A stretch of 64,000 bases of DNA. It comes from Phallusia mammillata (Eukaryota; Chordata; Ascidiacea; Phlebobranchia; Ascidiidae). This document shows, one piece after another, positions 1 to 13,500 of this stretch. The stretch spans positions 124,001 through 188,000 of the forward strand of contig QLIY01000003.1 of NCBI GenBank assembly GCA_003260075.1, given 5' to 3'. Position 1 is the stretch's first letter. The number at the start of each line of letters is the position of its first letter. The notes beneath the pieces are model-generated. The model saw only the letters and a list, made by a program, of their open reading frames with translations. It was not told where the DNA came from and did no database searches. Both the position numbers and the translations under genes were made by a program.

Positions 1-58
1 AATCGTTTAAAATAGAGAAAAGTATTTTGATTCCTTTCAGTAAAGTAACTTATTGCAG

Positions 59-1549
59 CTACATATGGATGATGGGAAGTCGGTTAAATTACATAGAACC
101 AACTCGTCACGAAGTTTTCTGTGGTCAATGTGTTTCGAATTCAACATCGCTGAGTTGGACTCGGTCACGGAGCTGCTGCTAGAGAAATATCGCAATTTCG
201 TTGTGTATGCTGAGAGAGTTAGTGGACAGGTATAGGATTTTCACTTGTCTGCTAAACATTAGTGTTTGTACATCTAAACTTGCAAACCGTTAATTTGTTA
301 TCATAATATGGTTAGCTTCAAATAATTCGGAAAATTGGACGTCTTCCAAATCTTTCAATCTAATTTTATTGCAGCCGTAAAACCAATATTTCATCGCTTT
401 TTATCAGACTGAAACTAAACATATTATCTGGAGATTTCCGCAATAAATTATTGCTTTCTTCAATCAAGCAATGTCACCCACCTTGTATGAATTTTCTTAA
501 AAAGTACAAAAAAATCACTGTTATGTCATTCAGGTCTGCACTATCTAGGAATATATCTTAGTTAGGCGGTTAATTCATCCACCTTCTTATGTCAGTTTTC
601 TACTAGTGATCACATTAACAAATTTTAGCACCTAATTTCACACTATTTTTCTTGTATTTCATACCATACATGTCTTAATTGTTTTACCAGATGTTTCAGA
701 TGAATTTTGTTATGTATGGAATTGACCTGCAGAACAACGCCGAGCAGTCGAAACGGACTGTCACGCTGTTCTTTAGTTACAATACATGGTACCACGTTTG
801 CTTTGTGCATTCCAATAAAGTGGTGTCGTATGTTAATGGAGAATTGTATCCATGTCCTGGATGCTTCGCAGTCGACACAGAATACCTATTTTGGCCAGGT
901 GAGAAGATTATGTGTTGCTGCATTGCTTTTACTTAACTAGTGCTCAATTCATCCACAACTTCAAGGACCATGTGCATCATTCATAGATTGGATAAGCCTT
1001 ATACGATTTATCAATAAAAAAGTTTGTTTTAATTGACAGTGATGAATTGTTAATGCCTACGAATTAACTGTTTTCTCGGATCACGATTGATCTTTGTCAT
1101 GTCGATTTTTAGCTTGCAGCAAAATCTTCACTAAAACGCATAAAGCCGATTATCACAGATTTTTAAAATTTAAACAAACCAGTTTGCGCATGGTTGAAAA
1201 CATTTCACCCTTTCAATGATTTTTTTATCCGAAACGGTATGTTTTGTAACTTTGACAGATGGCAATTTCGTAACCGTGTCCTCCATACAAAGCACACGAT
1301 GGACACTTTCCCGTTTACAAGTTTGGACTACAGCGTTAACCTCCGAGGAAGTGGCTCTTATGACAACCAACTGTGGATCCGGTCTTCTTCAACCACCTGA
1401 CACTATTGCGTGGTCATTCAAGCATATCGATGATGGCGTGACGTTGCTGCAATCAAAATCTGTGGAATTTGTGGACAATTGTCTTACTGCTGAATTGTCA
1501 GTACATTTAGCTTCATCAAAGACTGCGGTGGATGTATTTTGCAAAAAAG
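59..1549 (+). CDS. Giant gene: pentraxin/LamG-like domain exons
   Basis: Exons 59-229, 691-898 and 1259-1549. The acceptor at 57-58 is preferred to the one at 39-40, because the latter would put TAA in frame at once. The translation shows the hallmarks of a pentraxin/LamG jelly roll: a first strand with [12 protein letters not shown], the central [18 protein letters not shown] pattern, and near the end [21 protein letters not shown], which matches the pentraxin finish of an iW...Ls..ev..l...C motif. Such domains bind glycans or other ligands, often with calcium. The calcium-site residues were not checked. The remainder of exon 3 leads into the repeated modules. The start of the gene lies upstream of the window. 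Confidence 0.7.
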
Positions 1550-4500
1550 GTAATTCTCGGAAATAAAAATGTGCCGTGGTTGATTATTATCTGTATGTGG
1601 ACCATAAGCCATACTGTTTTCTCTTCATTAAGTTTTCATTGATTCGCAAACGGTTACGAGGAAAAACACTGCCTTAAACTTTTTTCGAAAAAATGAAAAA
1701 TTTTCCCTTATTTTTTACAATGAAATGTGATTAGATTTGTTTTCTCTGTTTATTAGATTTTGTGGCTGCAACTGATTTGACTTATGCCTTTCCTAAAAGC
1801 CAAGCCAACAATGGAGCAAACGTGATTTGGAAAAATTTTGACACTTCGGTTTATATAGATGCGATCATTACCCATCAGCATCACTTCGACTTTGGCAAAA
1901 TTTCAGATTTTTTGACCGTCCAGGTACAGTATAATTTATTTAGGTTTCTTCCTATATTTTGTTGGTTATGAGATCAACAATTTAGGTTAAACTAATTGAA
2001 TTTTATTTTACAGGTTTGTCTTACAGAAAGTGCTGTTGAACCCAACTGTACAGCACAGTACTGCTCTTGCGACATTCTTCGCGACGTCATAATTCCAAAT
2101 GACGTTGGAAAGATGTCACTAAAGCGTGGTGCATCAGTTCGAATATCAAACATACAGTTGATTTTGAAACGTGAAAGCTGGTCTTTGAACGAAGTAAATA
2201 TAATTCGTTTCTTGTAAAAAAAATCTGTTTGAACGGTTGCTCTGTTTTTCTCGAAATAACTATTGCGCTGAATGTGTTGCTGTATTTTTTTTAAATATCT
2301 GACTTACTGATATTTGCAGGCAGTTTTAAATTTGGATCCTCATCTACAAATAGCCATAGTTCCCACTGAGAACGTCGGATCCAGTGAAATAACATTGCAG
2401 TGGTTTGGGATTCCCCTCAACGAAATTCCATTGGAAACTATTGATGAAACAAGTTAGTGAAATTCCGTAATCATCCTTCCTAACTACATAACAGAAAAAA
2501 AACTAAAGCAAAAATTATGATTCAGATAAAAACGACGTAGAAGTGAAATTTTTTGCTATTTCTCCCATTATCGGAAACACAGCACGTATTACATCTCATC
2601 TGGTAGCAATAAGTCCTCCAGGTGGAACGGTTGACGTGCTTTCCTACAGGTATATGCCTTTGTCAGTTTAACAAATGCGCTAAATGTAACTGTATTTTTA
2701 ATGTAAATAAAGAAGTGGTAATACAGAAATCGTCCCGATCCACGGATGCTCAACAGACGATTCCAGTTACATATATTGACATTGCTTAGCTGACTAATTG
2801 CAAACACTGCGGAAATCGATTTCCCCTAAAAGGGGCTGATGATGCTATATTTTGGGCGAAATCTATTTTCGCATTGTTTTGCAATAAGAAATACACAGAC
2901 TGATTTGACTGTGCTGAATTTGTCAGCTAAGTAATGTCTATTTTGTTCGATTACAGTTTGTCTCTTTGGTATTCCAACTCCGATTTCCCGGTTAATGCTT
3001 CGATGGAATTTTCCGGCATGTTTTTGTCTCCGTTTGGTGGAGAAGTGTCAAATGGCGGCATAACACGTCATTTTGTTGATGACGTTTACCCTGTTCCAAC
3101 CACATTCCCCTTGACCAACTTTTGTGGGCCAATTTATGCTGTTCTACAAGTAAAATGTTGTATATTTTAAACCAATTCAACTTGTCCCGTTCAATGGCGT
3201 TTATTGTAGAATGTCAAGTTTTTTGCACGTAATATTAAAAATACATATTTCCAAATTGAGTTGCAAAAAACAAAATATTTCAGTTATTGCAAAATTATAG
3301 TTGTTTTTACAACTGCTAAATAAAATAAAATCGTACTTTTAGGCCGGGGATGAGAGTTTCATTGAATTTGATTCCAACAATAACCTTGGAGTTCAACGCG
3401 TATTAAGAACATGCGAAGGAGGTATACATGCATTCATGCATATTGTATTGCTTTATAATGGTTGCTTTTATGCTTGCAGATATGTTCGCCGTAAGTGACT
3501 TTACCATCACATCAACTGGCCCAGTTTTTCTCGATTCCAGCGCTGATTTGTCTTTTACATTTAATTTGTGGTGCACAATGTACCCGGAATGCACCGTGAC
3601 ACTTTCCAGCGAATTCGGAAGTCATTACCGAGGTAAACAAGAGTTCTGTACAATCTCGCTATTGTAGGTGGCGTGCAACGTTTCTTTTTTTTTAAGTAAT
3701 ACAAATAAAAAATAAATAAAAAACTTTTTTCGTTGTGTAGTCTTTAGGTTTAAGTTAGAATTAACTATTGATGTGTAGAATTTTTATCAGCTTGTTGGGT
3801 TTCATCAGTTTGTCTTTTATTTTATTTTTCAGTTATTTTGTATTTGATGTGGCAATGGTCTGGATATCAATACAACAACAAGGAATTCGGAATGCAAAGC
3901 GCTTTGTCCGATTTTGATTCGTATGTTACACCACTAAGGTAGTATTTAATCATTTGTTTAAACTTTTGGCGCATCCCCCCCCCCAACAACAAGGAATTCG
4001 GAATGCAAAGCGCTTTGTCCGATTTTGATTCGCATGTTACACCACTTAGGTAGTATTTAATCATTTGTTCAAAGTGTTGGCGCAATTTCTCACGTGTTTT
4101 ATTTGGCCTAAATCTGTTTTTTGGGGGGTTTAGAGATTCTTTATAGCTAACATGAGAGCTTTTCACACATAAGTTAATGCTCGGAATTTAATTTTATGCT
4201 CCATAACATTTTGTCGTATGTCATAAATACAGACATTATGACTCGATGTCAATGTACGATGACACTGTGCGAGTTGACGCCACCTACAAACGTAGTTTAG
4301 CTTTGTCTTCGTCGAATTTGTGCAGCTCCGAAAACATGACCATAATAGTAAGTACTTTTTACTATTTAACCAACTATGGCATTTATCCTCATTCATTATG
4401 TATGTATACGTTCATATTTATACACTTATCCATAAAATGTACTTACAATGACCAAACTAATTGTTATGAACTCGACTGTTTTGCAACCCTTTGCGCTTCA

Positions 4501-7500
4501 AAGATCTCCCTGGGAGGTCCTTATGGTTTATGTAATAAGATCCAAGTACCTCCCTGGGGGGTCCTTTGTTTGCGACGGCGTTTACAAGTCCAAACACCTC
4601 CCAAGAAGGTCTAAGTTGCGCCATCGTGGCTACTGCGGAGCAACGGAGAGGAGCAACGGCGCGGCGCGGAGCAACGGCGCAACTCAAGCGTTGCAAAGGG
4701 AAAAAAGGGGCTGAAGTCTATGCAACTAAAACCCGGGTATTGCTTTGAGCTGTATCACACGCTTCAAAGTTACAAACGGTGACTTTTATGTGCAATATCA
4801 TCGTTTACTTTTGTTGACTGAACAATAAACTTCATGTTTTTTGTTTGGTGTATGGTTTTGGTTGATTTTAGAATTGATTGGTTTGGTAAAAAATAAGGCT
4901 GTTTTTGCATTGGCTACATAGAAAAAAGCCATATTTGAAATGTCCATAAAAAAATAAATCATTTGTATTGAGGAATAAAACCTTTTATATCGTGTTTTGT
5001 GTGTATTGTGCTATTTGAAAAAAACAAAAAAAGAATTTGGACCTCTATGACTTTTTGGGTCAAAAAAATTTGGACCGCAAAGGGTTAAAAAAATTATACA
5101 CAAAACATTTTTTCTCACTTTAGCTTGAAGTTTTGCCCAATGACGAGTGGACTGACGTGATCACTGAAAACAATGCGCAGAGTCTCAGTCTGACGTCACT
5201 AAACATTCCATTTGCGTGTGTTTCAGGTATATATTATATAAAATTTTGCCCTTCCGTTTTGTGTTTTGGTCAAGTTTAACATTATGTATTTTTGTGCAGA
5301 TGAAATTCGCATTACAATTAAGCATTTTGAAGCCCATTGCAAAACCTGGATAACCTCTTCGTCATGTCCGTTTCGCATGACTGTTGAAATTACTAGTGAA
5401 GATTCTGACGTCACCACTTATGAGGATGACGCCATTAAATGGGTGGACCCGCATTTTTTTCTTGCTACTCGGAACAGCGACCAATTTCTCTCCATGTGAG
5501 TTTGTAGTAAAAACGAGCTTAAAATAGTTTAAGTGAGAACAAAATTGCCGTTTAAGTTGCTTAAAATGTATCAATTTTGACACACCTTTTCTGCCTTTCT
5601 ATGCTGGATATTTAGCCGCTCTGCTTCTGCTTGACAACCATATTTCCTATAACGATGACAACAGTTATTTAGATACGTTTGAATAACAAAACGAATACGT
5701 TCTATGCAAATTCAACAGCAATTTTAAGCGACAAAATAGATTTGGTGAAGTAGGATTTATACAATACGATCTATTAATTAATTTAATTTCATCCTCGAAC
5801 CTAACCTACTTCCCCAACTAATAATTTTCTGATGAACTTTGCTCCGAGATCATAACAGGAAAAAAATTTAATTCAAGCTTAAACACATTTAAATTTTGAA
5901 ATATTTGAAAGCCCGAATAACTTTTAAACTCTAGCTATTTGTGTAGGCCTACCATACGTCCTCTTTTTGAGGACATGTCCTCCTTTTTAATGAAAAGCAA
6001 ATTGTACTCCAGGGACAATAAAAAATGTCCAAATGTCCTCCTTTTTGAATTTTCTGTATTTACTGAATGTCCAAATGACAATTGTGCCTTGAAAACCGGC
6101 CAAAGAGTGTGGGTTGTGGTCATTGTTAATTGAAATTAACAATTTATAGTAAGTTAAACTTTATCGAAATTGGACTATATACTTAAAATTCGTCAAATAT
6201 CTTGTGCTTCCATTTTCTTGGGCACAAAAGTAAGTGTTAATATTCTTTGTCGGGAATGTGTCCTCCTTTTGGTGGTGATAATATGGTAGGCCTACATTTG
6301 TGTATGTCTGATGACCTGTTATATTAGGCTGAAGTATGTGCCTGTCGCCTATATTCTCCACACACGCAGTGTAACCAATACCTATCTTTCTGCAGAAACA
6401 ATATGAATATACCCTACTACCAATCACCTGGTATACAAAGCTCTAACAATGGTGTGACAGCGACACCTGACGGATATGTTTGGAAATCCGACATTGTTGA
6501 TTCAGACGGAATTTTCCTGCATCGTGTTAGTGCGCTGAAACATTGTGGAAGTGAAACTATGTTGTGCGTAAAAAGTGGAGCGTGGTCACGTGATGAAGCA
6601 ACAAGAAAGATTTTCGAAGGAAACCGTATTCGGTGGGTAATCAGATGATATGATGCTGATTTAACAAAAATGCTTTTAAAAGCAAAACTATTCTGTATAC
6701 ATTAAAAAGATGGTGCTTAAAATCTTGTTTAGCTATTTGATTTGTATTTTTTCCCTACAGCTTCCTTATGTACACCAACGGCACATATAAAAGTCTTGCA
6801 GTTGTATAAACCTTTGGTCGTCACGCTTACATGTGACGTATTTATTAAAATTTAACGTAATTAACGTTATTGCCATTTTAACCGACATACCTTGCTTAGA
6901 TGTAGTACAGTGGTGATCAATTGTCCCCAACACCACTTCGCATTTGAAGAGATGATTTTGGAAACCGTTCAAAGTCATTTCTATGTTGATGTTGCAGTTC
7001 CACTGATGGTATATTTCTTTTTACAAATTAAATTGTGATTGGGTTTAATCAAAACGCGTAGAAATGAGTTTTTGAAAGCTTCCCAAATATTGAATAGAAT
7101 GGTACTAATGACTATTGAACAATGTGAACTTGTTTTTATTTTTTCTTTGTGCCGTAAAAATGTTTGTAAAAAGATTGAACTGATCTTTTTTTGTAGTTTG
7201 ACTTTTCACGTTAATTTTTTCAGTTCAACTTTTCACGTTTACAGATAAGCGGGTCAATAAGAAACGCTGCCGGGCGGACTATTCCAACCAACGTAACGAG
7301 CGGCAAACTTGACTTTTCAATGAAGTTTTTTCTCTCCCAGACACGGGACCTTGCAGAAAATAACTATATCGAGATTCCTGAGGGTAAGAAACTTGTTGCA
7401 TTTCTTTCCAACAAACAGTTTGGTCGGTGAAACAGTATAATTGGTAAATTTCCTGTTCTGTTTTAAATCATACCTGCAGCTGTTTTTTGCAATCTAAAAT

Positions 7501-10500
7501 CTTTGTGAACTCTTTGTAAAAGTTTACATAATTATGCCTAAGTGGCAACAGTTTTTGTTCTAAAAGCTTTGTATTTTCCAATCTAAAGTTTGCTTTTATT
7601 AATCGGCCAGACAACAATAACTACATGCTTAGTTACTATTATAGTTAAATTATTCTATTGCTTTTTTGTTTTACCCTTTTTTGTCTTACCTGTTGCATAT
7701 TTGCGCGATATGCTTTCAATGAGTTGTTTGAACAATATCTTAAGAACTGCAGCTTATAGTATCATTTTGGTTTTAATGCGTAGGGGCAAATTTTGCTGAG
7801 CACCAAGCATCAGAAATTGGTTATCCCATGTTGTTTGACGAAACCTTCAACTTCATCCTGACCCTCAATATACATGTACCAGCGCACCTGTGCAAGGACA
7901 GGATGTACGTCATCGGTGTAGTGACGTCATCAATGGAAGACCCATCATGGCATGACAATCAACAGTCCGAGCAAATCCACGTAAGAAGTGCATACTACGG
8001 AAGCTGTTTTTATGCGGATTTAAAGGGATTGTTACATATTTGCGTGACGCCAAATATGAAATTTCAAACCTAAAATGAGATAAATTTCTTTTTACAAATT
8101 TTTTTCTTTTCTTTTCTTTTTAAAATGAGATAAAATTGCCATTTTAAAGTTTACATATTATTATATTTGACTTCTTTAGGTCAACTGCGAAACTGACGAT
8201 TTTGATTTTGCTCTCATCGGATCGAAAGCCGAAACTTCTGTGACGTATTTTTTCTCGAACCTAAATGACGAACCGATTGTGCAAGATGGAGAGTTAATGA
8301 TAACTGTGACTTCGGAAATCCGACCACACAAACATAACACACATCTTTCAAACCTAGTGAGAACAAGATTTTTTATTTGGATTTCCAAAACGACAACAGC
8401 GTATCGCATCTTTGTCATAATAATCGCATCCTTGTCGACCTTCTAAAATTTGAGTTAAATATTGTATGCGATATTTTTAATTTTGAGAGTAAACTCTCTT
8501 ATTTTTAGTTAGTTTTAGTCTACAAAAAGCGTCGCAGCTGGTGACAAGACATTGGCCACACAGGCTGGAACACTGATTCTGTGCAAACCATTATTATTAT
8601 TTTTAACAACGCTTTTTTGACAGACTTTGGACCACTTTTCCAATGCCATGCCGTCTGTGCAGTTTTACTTATCGCGAAACCAACACTTGGACACAAGAAA
8701 CAACCTCACACCAAACGATAAACAACTGTTTGCAACCTCTTTGTCCGGACCAGTGTATTACAAATCTCTCGCAATTTCCAGTCATGTATCAGTGTCTACA
8801 GAATGGCAGTGGTCTGATGAGAACCGGGTTCTCTCGATTACCACCATGTATGGGATTAATTTGGTTACAGCTGATCTCTCATATTGCGGACGAGTCAACC
8901 TTATAGCTGAACTTCTTACATACAGCAATGCGGACGTGGATTCTACAAACAACGTTATTGCTGATAAGGTACGCATTTGAACGTGTAGGGCAATAACTTT
9001 TTTAATTTATCGTAAGCAGTAGATCAACTCTAGATTAAAAACGTTTCTTCCTTTGCAGAAACCCAGTTTTGTACTAGTTCCCTTTTCGTAAATGTGATGT
9101 CAGTTTTGTCAATACTTGTTTGCTTATTATGTTAAAATGCCGGCTTAATTTTACCATCAGGTTGACATTGTTTGTTCGTACGACATCTTCCAAATGGTTG
9201 ACGAGGCAGTGGAAGTCACGTGGTTGCAACACCCGCTCCAAAGGGGAGTCCCCACTCTCGTTACCTTCGACATGCAGTTACTCAGTCTGGCTCCTTCCGT
9301 AAGCCGGGAAATCGGTGACGCCGAACCGGGGACGGTGAACATATTGTTCGGTGTCTCGTCTTCAGCTGATTATGAAGGGAATCAGGATGTCGTTAATATT
9401 ACCGTAAGTTATAAGTAGAAAAGGTTAGCGCCGAAAGTTTCGGACAAAACTGTTTTTCAACAAAGGAAGCAGAATTGGTCAATCCCACGTTTTGCGTCCG
9501 TTACATATAAACAAAACACACTTATGAATTGGCAGTGAGCGTGGTTAAATGCAGATTGTGCGGTTCTACCTGGAAGTGGCCTTTTCAGTATTCGTTTTCT
9601 GTTTCGCATTAGGGAGGACAATACACTAGTCACTAGACAGGTTTTGCTGAACTAAGCATATTTTGTAGCTATATGCATTTGTGTTTTTTTATATGTCAGT
9701 CGTCTATTTTTTCTTGCGCACGCAGTTTGACAAGATGAAATGTAGCTGGATAAGGCTTTTGCACGGTACAGCTATTAGTTGGTCAAATCGTGACAGTCAC
9801 TGTTTTGGTTTCATAGCAGGAAATGTAAATTATTCAAACTAGGTACAATTAGTTGTACGTTCAAATACCGTCTGCATACGCGACAATTTACGTTGGACTA
9901 TTGTTTTCTCGCGTTAAATCGGGCTTTTGAATTTGCATCCTAATTTAAACTATTTAAACGTATTGAACTAATTATGCCTAGTTTGAATAATTTACACTTC
10001 CTGTCATGACAACGGTGACTGTTATTATTTGGCAAAGTAAGAGGACGAAAAAGATTTGGTTTATGCAAAAGCGCGACAAAACCTATTAATTATTATTGCG
10101 ATGGTTATCTGGAATTTGACGTTTTTGGCGCTGGTTTTTGGTTAGCACGGATTTTAGTTAATTTTTTAGTAAAATCAATTAAAACAGATGGAACTTTTAT
10201 TTGTTTAGCACATTCTCACTAAAGTCTACATTGATTAAGACCCAGTGGTAAAATTTGCTACAATGAAGCACAGTAGCTGGATGCTGCAGTCCATCAATCA
10301 TGTGGCTCGAATCAGTTTACTCTTGTACTACTGGTCATTGCTGCAAGCTTACATTGAATCCAACATGTTTCAGCACATTCGACCCGATGTTCTCGGCTTT
10401 AATGTAATGGCTGTTATCAACCAATTACTGGTGGGACTCTTTTCTCCTCTGTCTCTCTACATGATGGACATAAGTATGTGGTGTAGCTGTTTCTTATGGC

Positions 10501-13500
10501 AACTCTTGCAAAAGAGAAAAGTAAGAAAGCAGCATGAAAGTAGTACAAATGACACATTGGCTTATGAGCAATCAACTTCTCTCAGTAACGACAAGAATGA
10601 AAAAGAAAATGAGAGCAATGAAAGACCACCGGTCCTATCCGAGAGATTGTCGGACATTTACGATTTCTCTGTTGTTGCTATCAGTTGCTGCATTTTACCA
10701 CTGTGTAACTGTTCCTTCCTCGATGACAAACCGGTGGTTCGACTCTGTTTCTACTCCATTGGACTCTTCTTCGCTCCACTTCACGTTCGGGCAATCCTTA
10801 AAAACGTAAGTTATAATGGTATGGAAGTTGTTTTAAATGGTGGGGGTCTTTACATGTTCTAACCTTTTTTAAAACATTTTTTTCAGTTAATTTTAGCTTC
10901 ATGTATACGTTGTAATATTGAACTTGTTAATTTAATGTTGATCTTTTGCTGTTTAAAGTACTTTTTTATAGGCTTTCATAAATAGGTTTTATTTTTGTTT
11001 CAGGAATCTTCTACTTTTCTTGACATTCCGATTTCGATCGCTCTGTCCATGAACCTTCGCTGGTTGAGCTTAACTGTTGGAATCCTGTACCAGACTTTGC
11101 TTGGGAGCGGTGCACTTGCGGTGGTCGTTGTAATCTCGCGGCTTGCCTACATTGTAACGCGTCGTCGGGAACCGACACCGCAACCTAGCTTAAAATCACC
11201 AGCAGTCAGAACCGAGTTTCAACTCCGTGTGACTCGACCATTCGCAACTGGAGCAGATAAAAATGAAAGTCAATGCGATAACACAGAAGTGTGGACGAAA
11301 CGAGGAATCGTTATACATTATTCCAATCTCATACTTTGCTCGATATCCACTGGATCGTTGGTGTGGATCACCGTATGGGTTGGCCTCTCGCCTGTTCTGC
11401 TAAGTCGTTGGTCTGACGTTAAGTCTCCTTATCCTGTAAACTGCCTATTGGCTTGGATATCCGCCGCCGGCTGTATTGCTGCAACCATGCTTGGAAATAG
11501 ATTACACACAAACACCAGGCCTAGTTCCATTGCGGTATTAGTTACTGGTTTGTGGTGTTTAGGTTTAATCTTGCAGTTCTGTTTTCGGACTTGGTGTGCT
11601 TTGGCTGGTGGTGTTTTGATCACCTTCACTCTCCCGATCCAGTGGATGTTTTCATTGTTTCTTATCAGCCGTTTACCGTTCAACCTCTTGAGCAATCAGC
11701 GTGCCTTGTCGATTTGTATTGTTCACATGGGCTTGGCATTCCTTGTATTTTACTTCATGGGTGTATTCACGACGTTTCCTCTGCTTACTACCCTGTACTG
11801 GCGTCGAATGAACATACTTTTCTCCATTGTGGTTGTGGTGGTGCTTTTTCCCACGATTCTTGTCATCGGCCGTGAGGTTTTTGATTTTATTTCTCATTAC
11901 ACCATTTCCAATCACAAATTTGTAAAAACCAAGAAGTCGCGTGGTTCAAATCGAACCGTTCAAAGCAAACCGTGGCATTCAATTAGTTTGTTTTTGATGT
12001 TTGTTGCATGTTCTTCTCTATACGGTGTTGTCACCTACAAAGGACCAGACCTGGAGTCCTATCAGGCGTATAACAAGTCTACTATACGTGTAATGACCTA
12101 CAATGTCATGATGGGCAAGGGCGCCCACGAACGGGCCAACGCTTACATCACAGGAAACCTTATGCACAAATACCAAATCGACGTTGCAGGTTTGCAAGAA
12201 TCACATGGCGCTGACCCATTTCTCGGCTCCATCGACTACGGTTACTATCTAGCCTCAGCCAATAACATGTACGCTCACTTTGGCGTAAATATTTTGCGTA
12301 ACGGTGGTGGTGACGCATGTATTATATCTCGTTTACCATTCGTTTACGAATACAGCCAGTCATTTCCGTCTTTAGGCAATGTGGTTGTGTTTAACTATGG
12401 AGTAAGTAAGGTTCAACTCGCCCTGAAGGCTCACAGTGCAGATGCACCACCCAGAATCCTATCTGTCATTTCTGCACATTTGGTCTATTCAAATGTCTCT
12501 AACGACGCCGATGTTTTAGTACAACCCCAGATAGACTTTCTGTCGAATTTGCTCAGCGAAACGCCCGACCCGGTAATCTTACTGGCAGACATGAACATCA
12601 CACCGTCCAATCAGAAGCTCGACTTTCTGTACATTCACTCTAATATGACAAGTGCATATCGTGGCACTCGGGATTCAATAAGATTTTCGACTCTAACTGC
12701 CAACTGGAAGGCAGCACAACCTGTCGACCACATTTTCTACCGTGGTTTAAATCTTGCTGAACACGCGAGGGTGCTCAATGAAACCGGATTTAGTTCAGAC
12801 CATTACCCCGTTATTGCAGACTTTCATGTGTGATTAACCTGATTTGAAAAACAACTTTATTTGTTGTCGCATATTGATGTAACGGACTTTGGCTGTTTGT
12901 GTCTACTATTTACTCTACTTAAGTTTGTGACGAAATAAAATTGGCGAAAGAGTACAAATCCGCTGGTTATGTATATAGTCCGCAACCCTGCACTCATTTG
13001 GAAAACAAATAAGAATAAAGGACGTAAGAGATGCCAAACGGTCAAACTTATTCTTGTTATGCAAGTAAAAAGACTCGTTTTGGGATTATAGTTTGTGTGT
13101 TTATGTTCGTTGATGTGTCGTGCGATGTGTCGTAAAACAGTCACCCCACTATCAGAGAAAGTCTGGGTTAATACCCGATCTTACCGGGATAATCGTGCCT
13201 AATTGTTCAGCTGACAGAAATATAATGTATAGTTGATCATAAAGTAATATTATCAGTAATATGGCAAAGAAATCTCAAATCGTTGTCTCTAATTTTTTGT
13301 TTCTTACAAAGTTGCTTTGAGGACAGATTAGTCACACTTTTTAGCTTACAAATGTACCTAAAGGCAACGAACCGCAACATTTCTTGACTACAGAAGGGGG
13401 AGCGTGTTGTAGAGTGCGTGTGCGTTGCTTGAAATTAACAACAAAAATTTTAAACTTTGTGATCAGACTATATTGTCACAACACGGATTGGGTTTCGCAC

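Noticed and set aside
6761-6806. Possible small exon ([13 protein letters not shown])
   Set aside because: Good acceptor but no good donor before an in-frame stop, and exons 6396-6632 and 6900-7008 join in phase directly.
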